A DNA stretch of 64,000 nucleotides from Ciona savignyi (lineage: Eukaryota > Chordata > Ascidiacea > Phlebobranchia > Cionidae): positions 163,190 to 227,189 of the forward strand of contig CH003163.1 in assembly GCA_000149265.1 (NCBI GenBank). Reading direction: 5' to 3'. Numbering within the stretch: the first letter of the stretch is position 1; each line of letters opens with the position of its first letter. Below the pieces are notes generated by a model. It was not told the origin of the DNA. It saw nothing but the letters and a program-made list of their open reading frames with translations, and did not search any database. The position numbers and the translations under genes were made by a program. This document shows positions 25,578 to 37,678 of this stretch, piece after piece.

Positions 25578-27390
25578 TATTCATGCTACAGGGTCCCTAA
25601 CCACAATTTGTATTTTATACACTGAGTATGTAGTTTTTGTTTCAGCAAGCATAAACGCATGGGTCCCATAGTTAACATACCAAACTTATATTCCATGTTT
25701 AGGTAAATAAAGAATAAACGTCTTAAATTTATGAACATTTCACCAAAAATGTTTTTATTAAATTATAGCTTCTTTTCAAGCGCTGTAGTGAAATAAAGCT
25801 AAATTCCCAAAACAGTCCGATTTAGTTTTTCGTTGTTTCAGGGAATTCCCCTGGGTTTCATAGATAATTTTCTGTTTTTACATAAGTGAGTCATGTTATG
25901 TAGCAATTCTTAAAGTTTTAATCTGTTTGGTCGACTTCTTGTTGGAGATGTCACTGCGATATGGCATGCCTGTCACAATCATAATTCAGGAGCATAACTT
26001 CGTTTTCATTGAAATTAACCCAAGTAAATGTTTTCTTTTTTAAATTGGCACAGCGTGTCTAATGTTTTAAAATTTTACCGAATTTTAATAAAATTAGAGC
26101 AGCTGTTCAAGCGCTATGGCCACAAAATCTAATTTATTAAAAAGACGTTTTGAGGAAATTCTCCTATATTCATTACTCAAATTTTTGGTTTCTGCAAATT
26201 TAGACCATGTTGTCTTACAAATGTCCAATTTTCATTGCGTTTTCATTACTCCTTTTGGAAGATGTCAGGGCGACATGGAATCCTGGTAAAAAACATGATT
26301 TGAGAACATATCCCATTTTTTGGGTATTTCCCTAGGTTATTTTATTATTTCTTTTAAGAGTTAAATCAGTGACTAATTAGGCACTTACATTCCACCAAAT
26401 CTGATTCAAATGTGTAGCATCCGTGTAAGCGCTATGCCCAAAAAAGGCTATTTATATAGAAAAAAATACCGTTGTGGTTTTTAACGTCTAAGGGGAATTC
26501 CCCTAGATTCATCACCCGAAATTTTGGTTTCCGCATATCTAGACTATGTGCGCCAACAAATTTCAAAATTTTATTGCAATTCCATTACTTTTTCTAGTAG
26601 ATGTCGGAGCCACATGCCATGCCTGTCACAATCATGATTTGAGAACAAAATCTTATTTTTTCGAGTATTTCCTTAGGTAATTTTTTCATTTCTCTTGAGT
26701 GTTATATCATTGGCTAATGTTTTTCTTACATTTTACCAAATCTAACTAAAATTGGAGTAGCCGTTTAAACGCCATGCGCAAAAAAATCTAAATTTTTAGA
26801 AAAAATTACCGTTTTGGTATTTAACCTCTCAGGGGAATTCCCCTGGGTATATCACCCAAAATTTTGGTTTCTGCATATCTAGACCATGTGCGCTAACAAA
26901 TGTCAAAGATTTATTGCAATTCCATTACCCCTTCTGGTAGATGTCGGAGCCACAAGCCATGACTGTCACAATCATGATTTGAAAACAAAATCGTATTTTT
27001 TACGGGTATTTCCCTAGGTAATTTTTTGATTTCTTTTAAAGTTTGTATCATTGGCTAATGTTCTTACAATTTACCAAATCTAATTAAAATTGGAGTAGCC
27101 GATCAATCGCTATGGCCAAAAAAGGTACCTTTTTAAAAAAAAGTACCGTTTTGGTTTTTCACCTCTCAGGGGAATTCCCCAAATTAAATTACCCAAAATT
27201 TTGGCTTCTGCATATCTAGACTATGTGCACTAACAAATGTTAAAGTTTTATTGCGATTCCATAACCCCTTCTAGTAGATGTCGGAGCCACAAGCCATGAC
27301 TGTCAAACCTTTGACGAAAAAAAAAAAAAAAAAAAAAAAAAAACGGACAAAAACAATATGTGTCCCATTTTTCCAAATGGGACCCACAAT
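25578..27390. repeat. Unclassified interspersed repeat of ~335-bp units with GGGGAATTCCCC palindromes (copy 1)
   Basis: Five tandem diverged units. Each runs through a palindrome, an 'aaaattttggtttctgcatat' region, 'tagatgtcggagccacatg', CTGTCACAATCATGATTTGA, a 'tatttccctaggtaa' region and 'ggagtagccgtt'. Palindromes lie at about 25841 (GGGAATTCCCC), 26152 (degenerate GAGGAAATTCTCC), 26492, 26832 and 27169, spaced 311-340 bp. The repeat starts near ATGCTACAGGGTCCC and ends with a poly-A run (27319-27343), GGACAAAAACAATATGTG and AAATGGGACCCA, so GGGTCCC/GGGACCC lie inverted near its ends. A shorter copy is at 56312-57459. Confidence 0.85.
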
Positions 27391-27717
27391 AAGTGGACTG
27401 ATTTAACCCGCCCGCAATTTGCATATTTAAAGTACATTTTCGAAAACACGCATTTGGTTTTATTTTATCAATCTCATTGCTGCAGTTCCAATGCAGCGAC
27501 ACTAAGCTAGCGAGGAAACCGTCAACCGTGTCTTTTTGTTACTCCATTAACGGTCTACCAACTACGGAAATCCCCACACTTTCTTCTATCACCCATTTAA
27601 GAGGTAGATGGAGTTACGCAATCGTTGATTGATGGGCCTACGATTTGACAAAGCGAATTTCAACCAAACATCATAATTTTTGTGTCAATGAGCTATATCG
27701 TCAAGTTTAATCCACAG

Positions 27718-29009
27718 GATACGGGTTTCATCTTCGCATCGTTGCCAAACTGATAGCACTTGGAATTCCACTAGATATATATGGTGGATGTGTTGCTTCT
27801 CAACAAAGAACCGATATCGATCTTGTGCGTTACAAGTTCGTTCTAGTTTTTGAGGATAAGATGCATTGTAGGGATTACATATCGAAAAAGGTTCGTTGCC
27901 TTTAATTAGTTTTCGTGTGAATATTTTTGGCGCCAACGTTTCAAAATTTAGGATAAGATTGAATTTTGATGTTTTTGCCGCGAATGGAAACCCCCGATGG
28001 CGTTCTCACATGGGCAATTGAGAGATACCTATTGAATACGTAAGAAAGCGTTCTCACGCAGGAAACCATTATACGTCGTTCCCAGCGTCATATTACCGGA
28101 GCTCTTGCAGTGTGCTGTATATGATTAACCTCATTTAATTATAAGTACAACCCATTAATGCACTTGGTTTATTACCCTGCACATGCATTTAAAACACAAG
28201 CTTTTACAAGTGTAGTTGGCATTTGCTAATTTAATTTCTCATACCAAAGACGCGCTTAATAACAACACACATGTGTTTCAAAGTATAATTATCTTTCAAT
28301 CGCATTTTATTTTAGTTTATATGATATACTTGTTAATGCCGACGATTCCCGCTGTATGTGGGATGCAAATAGCAATATGCAAATTCAAAAAATCAATCCT
28401 AGAATGAGTTTTCATCATTAGGTTTGGACGGCATTGGAAATGGGAACTGTTCCTGTGATCTGGGGACCGCTTCGTGCTGACATTGCAGCTGTTTTACCTC
28501 CGAATTCCTATCTTTTTCTTGAAGATTATCAAAGCGTAGTCGAGTTGGCAAACCATCTTAAATATTTTATTCAAAACGCTGAAAGTTATTTGGAGTTTTT
28601 AAAGTGGCGGATTGATCCACAGAACCGCCAAATTCCCAAACGAAAACTAACTTCTTTAAAGAGTATAACCGATGAATCGTACGGGCTATGCCAGCTGTGT
28701 AAACTGCTCCACGAAGACGAAAGAGACGAATTGATGGCGGGGTTCCGTCCTGCTCACAGAGTGCCATCCATATACCACTGGTGGTACCTTGAAAACACGA
28801 AAAACTGTCTAATCCCGGCTGGTAGTTTTGAAATGACAATAAACAGTTGGTATCTTACAGTTCTAATATTGGAAGACCACATTCGCGTTTTAAGCTTCAT
28901 GAAGTTGTATTTGTGGCTGCTTACATTTCTTGTTCTATTAATCGCATTGCAATGGTATAGCATTAAATGTATTTTATATAAGAGCAACCCAAACACCAAA
29001 CAATATTAA
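27718..29009 (+). CDS. Alpha-1,3-fucosyltransferase (GT10) C-terminal exons, 5' partial
   Basis: Exons 27718-27890 and 28422-29009 join in phase (AAG|GTTCGT donor, TTAG acceptor). GT10 enzymes transfer fucose from GDP-fucose to GlcNAc-containing glycans in the Golgi. The first exon shows PLDIYGGC, then YKFVLVFEDKMHCRDYISKK, the conserved alpha-1,3-fucosyltransferase motif (usually FEN). The second begins VWTALEMGTVPVIWGP and continues with LPPNSYLFLEDYQS and a WRID segment, as in the family's donor-binding C-terminal domain. About 250 aa are present. After the catalytic domain comes a further ~45 aa with a hydrophobic segment (LWLLTFLVLLIALQW), unusual for a type II enzyme. No N-terminal exons (signal anchor, acceptor half) were found between 23500 and 27717, where repeats dominate. 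The gene is therefore either truncated or has distant 5' exons. Confidence 0.8.
28000..28170 (-). mobile_element. SINE-like fragment in the fucosyltransferase intron
   Basis: ACATGGGCAATTGAGAG, TTACCGGAGCTCTTGCAGTG and ACCCATTAATGCAC match, in order, minus-strand SINE segments elsewhere in the window. It is diverged and incomplete. Confidence 0.5.
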
Positions 29010-31093
29010 GTTTGTAGTAACAATTAAATACGAAAATTTGAGAAAATTTTAACGTTTTTATCATGAATGCTACCCACTATACCACCATATTTTATATTAT
29101 TTATTTGTTCTCTTGGATTATATCAAGTTGTTTAAGGTAAATTTGTCTTAAAAATCGCGCACCATTAAAAGCATTAAATAATAGTTTTATATAATTGCCC
29201 TTGGAAGGAAATTCCCCGTTGCGTGAAACGTTAACAGCGAAAGTGTAATTCGACCCCACGTTTCCCACCTGTAGTAAGCGCGTCTGACGCTTACATTGTT
29301 ATACGTCTGCGAGCAACCCAAGTTGTCCCAGTACAAGCATCACCTCATAATGAGACACAAGTATATATAGGACGTATTTTTAGTAAAAAAAGGGGGTATT
29401 CTCTCGATTTATTGAAAATAAAACCCCCTAAAAACTCGACCTGGCATGACGGAATGCGCCAAGAACTTGTTTATCACCGGGGTTAAAAAATTGCTAGAGG
29501 GAAGTGGGCCGAGTTCATTGCTGCACAATTGTTATATTCAAACAATGCTAACTTAATTTATTAAGTGAGGTTTTACGAATATTTTTGTTCTTTTTGTATT
29601 TTTGTAATTACTTAATATTACCGTAATTTCCTAATATGACACTGTCAAGAAATCCCTTAAATCAATAATATAAACAAAAGTATAAGCAAATGGTAACTTT
29701 TTTCGCTTTTTGCAATTTTGTTTTAATTTCAAAATACAACAAAATCTTTGCAACCAAAGATTTTTGCTGAATAACGAGCCTTTCGTAACCTTTATCCGGT
29801 CTAATGCCTCCAAAAAATCCCCTTATTCTATTTTTGACGAGCAATACCTCTCGTGAGGTAACCTGTACGTCGACGTTATTGCATAACAATGTGCCTTTGA
29901 TCTAATACGAAGACTATTGTTAACACTTGCGTATACAGGAAACGAGTATTAATAACACATACATATGTCTCTTGTTTTAAAAGTACATCATATGTGGAGA
30001 AGATGTATTTTTGACGCAATATGGGAAATTAAAAAGTATCCGTTATTGCCATGTGTTTGTCCTTTCATAATATTTCGATTTTAGAACGACCCATATAAAA
30101 CGTTTGCTAACGTCACAACCTAAGGGTAAAGATGGAACCGTTGAACAGTCTGTTCATGGCCAACGGGCTGATGAAGTACTCCACTAACATAAGTAAAGTC
30201 GAGTAATTGTGTTTGTCACAGGACGCTCAGGTTTCAGCGTGAAGCAACAGGTTTACATTGTTTCAAAGGAATGGTATAGGAAAACGAGTTTTATTTAGCG
30301 GCTTTCACTTATATGCTACACATATATGTAAACAAATTATAATTGCTGCGTGCATTCGGAACGTTACGTAACTTCGTGCTCTACTTAAGTTTGTTCTCGG
30401 ATAGGAAACCTACCTCATAGTAATTTACGAGTATATATAGGATGTATTTTTGGAGAAAAAAGGGATCTCTTTCGATGGAAAGTCCCGATCAAACCTGTTC
30501 TTGTATTATATTTCATTTCCAACTATAAATGAGCCGCCCCAGACACAAAACAATTCATACGATAAATTTCAATTGGGCTGCACTGTTAACACAATGTTAG
30601 ACGTTTTGTCAGTGTTTGTACGTTAGGAAAATTATTATCATCGTGTTTGGAAAATAACGCTATGTTAATGTCATCGATTTATTGTGGATATCCATCCACT
30701 GGCAAAAAGGGAACGTTTGCATATAGGTTTAAAGTGTATTTTCACGCTGTGCAAAATTTGCTGCAAACCATTGATGCGCAATAGATGTTGCCCTCTATAT
30801 GTATAGGTACAATATATATCGACCACGAAAAATGGTTTGCTTTACTGAAAGATCTGTACGTGTATTTACCGTTTTTAAAGTTATTGCTGCTGTAGAAATT
30901 ATAACGAAATAAGGAAAGAGTGCTGTACTAACAGAAAAAATATTTTGCTTTACAGAAAAAATTGTTTTCCCTTTTTTGTGTGATAACAAACAAATTGTTT
31001 GCTTTACCGACCCTACTGTACATGTTATACCGAAATCAAATTGATTTCTGCTGAAGAGTGTATCATAAAATAAGTTAAGGTTGTACTGTACTT
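29010..31093. other. Intergenic region, no supportable gene
   Basis: No domain-bearing ORF. Two diverged copies of a segment containing AGTATATATAGGACGTATTTTT occur near 29360 and 30432. A short open stretch 30132-30192 has an ATG in good context (AAAGATGG) and a GTAAAG donor; it could be a first exon of about 20 codons but has no independent support. T-rich and A-rich near-repeats containing TTTGCTTTAC occur at 30836-31010. Confidence 0.4.
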
Positions 31094-33598
31094 ATGAATT
31101 GGACCAACGGAGAAATATCTATGTGTATGTGGCCCCCATATACACCAAATAGCCCAACTCGGGCTATGAATACTTTTGAAGAACTATCTAAATCGACCAC
31201 TGACGGTAGTAGTCAAACCATGGGCATACCAGGTTAGCTCTAAAATATCAGTCATTTTTATTTTAATTTAGAATTAACTCACTGTAATATTTACGACATG
31301 TATAGGACTGTTTAGCCTGCATTTGCTTACTAAGCATAACCGTTTTATGCAGACATTATATGAGCTAAAATGGGGTTAAACCTTTATAGGTATGAGACCT
31401 ATAATAACTGTATTTACAACAATACTTTGAACTGTGTTAAACCTACAAAAATAACTAAACTCTTTAACTATATTAACCTTGCCTTAAATATTTTATAGTA
31501 TGCATCCCTATATATTCATAATTTAATGGTTTATTACGTGGCATCTATGGTAGGGTGATATTTTAAACATAATGATTTTTAGACAACTACGATGAAGTTC
31601 AAAGAAATTTGGACCAGATTGAAGAATACATTGATATTGAAAACAGCATAGAGCAACAAAGGAAAAGGTTTGTCTTGCATGGGCCAATTTAGCCTACCGG
31701 TATCATTTTGAATGGTGCAGTTACTGCAGTATTGCCTAGAAAATAATAAAAGTTTTGTACACTCTCAGTAAACATAAATCTCAACATTGTTCAATAAAAA
31801 TATAGTTTATCTACAGCAACAAAGCAAATCCTTATTTATATCTTACATTATATAGAATACAGCTTTCATGCAGCTATGGTGTATTGACTTACTTAGGCAT
31901 GAATATGAGAAATTGTTGTTATATGCAGTTGATTATATGGCAAAACAACGGAATACTAAGTTAAAGCCAAAATATTAAAAATGACCAAATACTGACTTTT
32001 ATATTTTATTCTGTTACCCATTTTAGTTCTTCCAGTATTGGTATTATACAATTTATTTGTTTCAATAGATCCTTTAGTGAGATGTCTTCCTCTGAAGAAG
32101 ACGACGAAGAATATGGAACGCAAAAGAAACAATGCATTTATTTCGATATTCCGGAGGTCTCACCCGAACCACCCAAATGTATTTTTTCAACATCAAGTGA
32201 GGCATGTGCTGGTGGAACAACTCCAGTCGAAAGTAAGAGATCATTTCAAGAACTTTTCAAAGTAGACAACGAATCAGATAGAAACAAACCGAAACCATCT
32301 GGTAAGTGTTTTAATGAGTATGCCATGGCATGTGTTTGGTGTGCTTTCAATAGCATCACGATTTTTTATGTTTTAAAGTTAAAAAAACACGCTATTTTTT
32401 TAAGGAAATATCTCTTGAATCTCTACAAACCAAACTTTACGTATTTATTTAAAAAAGTATAGTAGGCATAACTAACACTTTTTTTATTTACAGCTATGGA
32501 AGAAACATTACTTGGTTTGATGAAGAACATACAATCCCAATTGACCCACAATCAAGCTTTGCTAAAGTCTATCATGGAACAATCTAATATATGTTCCAAT
32601 GTCAATGTGCCACATATCCCTGACAATATTACACTGCCCCCTTAATAGCACTACTGAAGTAGATAGATTTGAGCTACAAAATGAAAATAAAGAATTTAAG
32701 AAAAAAATGGTAAATTTTATTTGTGTACTTTTGTGAGCATCTTTTAAGTAATCTTTTCTCTAAACTGTGATTTCATATATTTCCTTTCTGTTATTACAGA
32801 TTGCTTATCTTAGTACGATTGGAGGGCAGGATACCGCCAGCACTGCTCGTCGTGTTATGTCAAAACTACTAACAAACCGCTGTGCACAATCTTACAACAT
32901 GAAAGGCAAGGGAGAAAAATGTGGACTGGCTAATACGCACCTTCTGAGTGTTGTTAGGCGTAAGTTGGCTTTTTATTACAAATTTGAAATACCAATATTC
33001 TAGAGCACATATCTAAATGGATTATAATATATATAACAAAAAATACAATTTTATGTGCACAAACACGCACCTTATCGTAATTCAGTTTTGTCATTGAGTA
33101 TTTAAGTTAATATTGTGCCGAGAAAGGGAGATTACCTTGTGTTGTGTTACCGGATATGATGCAGTATAATTTTATAAATATATTAGAGACGTTCCTATTG
33201 TATATATGATTGAGGCATTTCCTTTATTCTAGTGAACCCATTAATCCATTGGGTTGAGCTAAAGTCTGTCATGTGCCTTAGCCATGAACACCATCGAATA
33301 TATCCATCGTGTAGTTACGATCTTACAATCTTTTTCGTTCTGACTTCACTCACAGGCTAGACAATGTGACATAACATATAAATGTTTAGAAGAAAAAAAT
33401 ATGAGTCGCAACATTTTGTAACGGTGATTAATCAAAACCACAAAGAACCATGCTTATTTTTTCATATTTTGTTTAGAGGCAGTAAGAAATAACCACCTTG
33501 TCAAGCATGCCACCGACTCTGATATAGATCGGGTGGTCGGAGACTGGTTACGATACGCAAAAGACCGAGACGGTGGAAGAAGAAAAAGACCTCGTTAA
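31094..33598 (+). CDS. DUF4806-like domain protein, six exons, with a one-base frameshift
   Basis: Exons: 31094-31232, 31583-31667, 32069-32301, 32494-32709, 32800-32959, 33477-33598. All have GT-AG borders and compatible phases. A stop codon lies in frame just upstream of the ATG. The N-terminal half is polar, with an acidic SSSEEDDEE segment. The C-terminus (FELQNENKEFKKKM, YLSTIGGQDTASTARRVMSK, LLTNRCAQSYNMKGKGEK, then an AVRNN/DWLRYAKDR end) matches the DUF4806 pattern found in uncharacterised animal proteins. As written, exon 4 runs into TAA at 32643-32645. The exons total 955 nt, one more than a multiple of three. Removing one C from the CCCCC at 32637-32641 opens the frame through to the TAA at 33596, about 317 aa. 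This is either a sequencing or assembly slip in a homopolymer, or a recent inactivation. Function unknown. Confidence 0.7.
33228..33365 (-). mobile_element. SINE-like fragment in the last intron of the DUF4806 gene
   Basis: CCCATTAATCCATTGGGTT, GTGCCTTAGCC and a following tRNA-like GTTACGATCTTACAATC region match the minus-strand SINE order seen at 22290-22400. Confidence 0.55.
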
Positions 33599-35619
33599 AT
33601 TAACATCATTTTATCTCTATTTTAAATTTTTTTGCAGTTGTTTGATTTCGTTTTAAATTTACACCCGAACTGACACCGCGTTAATCTAGTTTACATCGCC
33701 ACCAGGATATGATCCATATCGTATCTCTTGTATATCATTATATTTTTCTTTATGCTGTATCACGAGAAAGAAAACAAGCAAACCAATATCTTAACAAAGA
33801 TTGCAATTAAGGGGTCGATATTTTTACAAACGACACCCTATAAGCTCTTGGACTTAAGTGACATTGCAATTTAAACTAAAAGGGCCAAATCAACTTAACA
33901 CCCTAGAAGCTAAGTTTGTTTAACTTAAGTATCGTAAAATTTCAATTGTTTTACCCGTACAAAATGTTCGTGTACAATATTGCCGTTTGTCTAATTGTTA
34001 AATGTGTAATTTTACTTACTTTTATTTACTCACCGTGCAGTGGTGATTTATAAAACCCATACAAAAATCTGTTTTTTTTTATTGCCTTTTCGTGTGGTGA
34101 AATATACTGGTTGTTTTGTGTGGAAAATTACATTTTCGTAAGGAAATTTAACATGATTGCGACATTTTTAGGAGAAGTTGGGCATAATAAGTTATTACTC
34201 AAATGGGCCAACAGTTAATTAAAATGGTTCGTTATTATTAAAAAAACTCCAATAGGATAATGAATACCTTTGAAACCCCTCATGTTATTATTTTAGTTGG
34301 ATCTATGTGCGATTTTATAATTCACGATTTTGTTATGTATAGGTTATCCAGGCATAAATTGTTTAAAAAGGGCAGTTTAAACTATGGGCTTATTTGCAGT
34401 ATATTGAACAAAAATGTAGTACCGAACAACTTTACTTCAATCGATATCAACGTTGTAAATTAATTTTTCCTGTTATTTTTTTTAAGTGAAATTGACCTCA
34501 CAAAAAGAGCTGCAGCTTAAAATAGTGCCACGATAAGTCTTAGATTCTTTAGAAACTTAATGCTTTGATCTGCAACCTAAAATCAAAGCCTTATAAAAAA
34601 GGTTTCATAAAAAGAGCGGTTAGCCCACCGTACTGTGGAATCTTTTACCCAACGAAATCGATAGAAAATGCATAATTGACACCTTTATTACACGAAGCTC
34701 AGCTTCACTATTATAAAACTGTACATCTTACTGATAGCGCAGCCTAGAACATACTGCTTCAAATCGTATTAACATTGGAGAATCATCATTAATAATAATT
34801 GTTACTCAGCAAAGGATAGCACTCGTCATCAGACAAGGATACCACTCTTTTGGTTGCTAATAGAGATCAGTTTGATTGGTACTGTGCCAGTTATATCACC
34901 CTTTATAGCATTCTTTACATTTTTTTCTTCCCTACAAAATAAATACCTTTCAACCAGAATTGGCATAGTTTGAATTATTTCAAATACGGCGGCCCGTATT
35001 AATCCTTCCCCAAGTTTTATACCAATTGTTTCACTTGACCAGGCGGTATTCGCTTAGTGCCTTCTCTAAGGACACAACCGACCAGTAAGTGACCAGTTTC
35101 GTCTACACTACACTTAAACTTAGCACGCTATAAGTCTGTGTGTTTTCTTTCGCGACAAGCGTTTGGACATAACAAATCTTGAAAATTTTCTTTTAATCTT
35201 AAAATAAAGTATTCTTTTACTCGTGTTTAATTCTGTATAAATGAAGCCTGAAATTTAGAATTGACATGTTAATTTACTCTCCGAATATTTAGCAAGCTTC
35301 TGAAAAAAGTTAACCACAGACAGATCACTCATAAAGTCAACATAGCAACTCGTTCCACCGAAAGAAAATGAATAAAAACAGGCGTGACTGACTTTTAAGT
35401 AATAAAGCGACCTTAGTTACGTGTTTAATACCGTTAAACTATTTTCAGCAGTCCCCATACTATTTAACAAGTGCTGAGCTTTTAAGTTGTGTTTCGTAAC
35501 AGTAGTTATAGTATCGTCATAGTATCAACCAGTCGCAATGCAGATAGTTCAAGCGTGAAATTCAGATGCAATTACACATAAAATAAAACTTAAAGGCTCA
35601 AGTATATTTTAATCATTTT
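33599..35619. other. Intergenic region with a SINE fragment
   Basis: No coding sequence recognised. A SINE-like fragment lies at about 35020-35130 (CAATTGTTTCACTTGACC, GTGCCTTCTCTAAGGACACAACCGACC). The rest is AT-rich single-copy sequence as far as can be seen. Confidence 0.4.
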
Positions 35620-36264
35620 TTGAAATTGTCCTCATCACAACCCCATAATGTATTAGATAACATGGGAGTCGGCTGTTCAAGACAATCCAGAAACACCGAC
35701 GTTAATGCTGACACTACTTCTTCAGTGGAATTACCATCAACCCACCCTTCTGTTGAACGACCACTTGGGATTATCTGGCAACTAGTTGGAGAGCTGAAAA
35801 TCAAACTTCAAGTTCAAGCTGGTTATCATGTTTGGCCGAAACGCTTAAAAAACAACAGCAGTATTGGAACTGTTCTCAGCGTAAGCGGCATGAAGTGGAA
35901 AACTTGGAAATCGCCTTTCGACAACTACTATATTTTCAATGCTATAGGTGAAACGTCCACCGATCCTGACAATTTGTACTTAACTTGGGTTTTACAGAAA
36001 GATAAGTGGAAGATTAAAGCCCTGGAATCATCTAATCAGCCGACAGCTAATACTCCAGCAGTTCCATCAAAGGATGCACGAACCCACCAAGTTGTCCCAG
36101 ACCACAAACATGGTAACAAACATGTTCTCTTTCACCCACTAAGCAAGATGTACATCGGTATAAACTGGAGAAATAAACTAGTACCAGTGACTAAAAAAGA
36201 AGCTCTTGGAATTCGTCTCGATACTGTAAATGATGTACAACTAAATATTTCAGATTCTACATAA
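35620..36264 (+). CDS. Single-exon ORF, possible N-myristoylated beta-trefoil-like protein
   Basis: An open frame of 214 codons. A better start may be the second ATG at 35662, which gives a 200-aa protein beginning MGVGCSRQSR, a pattern that fits N-myristoylation at Gly2 with palmitoylation at Cys5. A polar Ser/Thr-rich stretch of about 35 residues follows. The rest looks beta-rich (ELKIKLQVQAGYHVWPKR, DNYYIFNAIGE, NLYLTWVLQKDKWKIKA). The C-terminal part, HVLFHPLSKMYIGINWRNKL then VPVTKKEALGIRLD, resembles a strand pair of a FGF/IL-1-type beta-trefoil, but I cannot assign a family. No secretion signal is seen. The composition looks coding and no frame break is present. It could be a retrocopy or an intronless gene. 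Confidence 0.55.
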   Translation: MKLSSSQPHNVLDNMGVGCSRQSRNTDVNADTTSSVELPSTHPSVERPLGIIWQLVGELKIKLQVQAGYHVWPKRLKNNSSIGTVLSVSGMKWKTWKSPFDNYYIFNAIGETSTDPDNLYLTWVLQKDKWKIKALESSNQPTANTPAVPSKDARTHQVVPDHKHGNKHVLFHPLSKMYIGINWRNKLVPVTKKEALGIRLDTVNDVQLNISDST

Positions 36265-37616
36265 GTCAATATTAATCAATTGTTAAAACTAAAATAATAT
36301 ACAAGGAAATATGTGTAGTGTACAAAAATACAAATTATTACATAACAACCAAGTGAAATTCATGTTAATTTTGACTAATTTGCTAATTGAATTATTTTAA
36401 AGCACCGTTATGATAATGTAAAGCAAGGCATATATATAACCGAATAATATATTACACGTAAATGTGTCCATTATTCAATTAAATTGTTTTCGGTGTACAC
36501 AAAGATAGTACAACCATGTACTTGGCAAAAGTGACTCTTGTTTGAATTTTTGGTCTTATTTTAATGGCTTATTTAACATACTACAAAAACAACTGTGGTC
36601 ACGATTGCTATAGGCTATTGGCAATGTTATAGAAAAGGTAAAATCATATGTATAATCCTTACCGTCACCCTAAAGTGTGATCGTAAAAAATAAATCAATT
36701 TTCTAGGTACGCCTATATGGTTGAGTGATTTCCACATTATTCATTTCATATTCTCTTTGGGTCCGTTTAAACTAGTTTCTGCTCGGTGCCTATGCCTAGT
36801 CCCTAATCTGGTGGCTAGCTAACAGTGCCATGTGTGCCTTAACAAATAGCAATCCGAACTCCGTTACGAAAGGTTGAATTTACACTTAATTACTTTCGAC
36901 CATGAAAAACACGCATAATTATAATGTTTAGGTCAGTATATGCGGCCACGACTTAATAAACACCAAAGAAGACCCAACTAGGCTTCTATTTGCTTTTAAC
37001 TGCAAGAGCCACTACTCTGAACTACTGTAGGCCTATAGATCGCGTATAACCAATTAAAACCTCTATGCGCGGCAGGATGTGACGAGTGATACCGTCCATT
37101 TACCATTCCAAACGAGTGTTTTGCTGAGTAACAACGGTAGTGATTCCCCGATGTTTGTTTGGTCAGGGGCAGAATGTGCTGGGCTGCACGCCTGCGTTCT
37201 CGTTTAGCTGTAAAGGTTTGTAACTGTGGAAGGGCTTTTTGAAATAAAGGTGTTGATTGTGCACCTGCTAGCTGTTTTGTTGGAAAAAAAGTTGCCGATG
37301 TACGAAGAGTAATTTTTAAGTAAAATTTTGGGATTTTTGAGTTTAGGTTGCAGATACAAGCTTCATTTTTAAATTATGTAAAAATCTAAGAATTTTTATA
37401 ACAGGATTTTGAGTGACAGCCCATTTTGTGAGGATAGTTTGCACTGAAGAAATAGAGAAATAATTGGTTGAACGCCTCCTAAATGAGTGTGTCGATTATC
37501 GTACCAGAGACGAATTCATTTATCATAATAACTTTGCATAAAATGCTTCTTGAGTATCCTAAAAATATCGTTTATGTATTTCCATATCTCCAACTGTTTA
37601 CCAGATATTGTCAAGG
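36265..37616. other. Intergenic region, nothing recognised
   Basis: AT-rich sequence between the single-exon ORF and the tandem array. An AATAAA-like signal (AAAAAATAAATC) near 36688 may serve the upstream ORF. Small ORFs such as 37483-37716 run into the array start and have no recognisable domain. Confidence 0.4.
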
Positions 37617-37678
37617 GAAAGTTCGACACAGGGTGGACGCTTGCATCGATGCTCATTCATCGTGGCAAACCTTCGAAC

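Noticed and set aside
27450..27607. Upstream exon of the fucosyltransferase ending at GAG|GTAGAT
   Set aside because: The frame is open and the phase fits, but the translation shows none of the expected GT10 acceptor-domain residues.
30132..30192. First exon of a gene (ATG in good context, GTAAAG donor), perhaps an alternative start for the DUF4806 gene
   Set aside because: Its phase is compatible with the exon at 31583, but twenty codons and one donor are not enough evidence.
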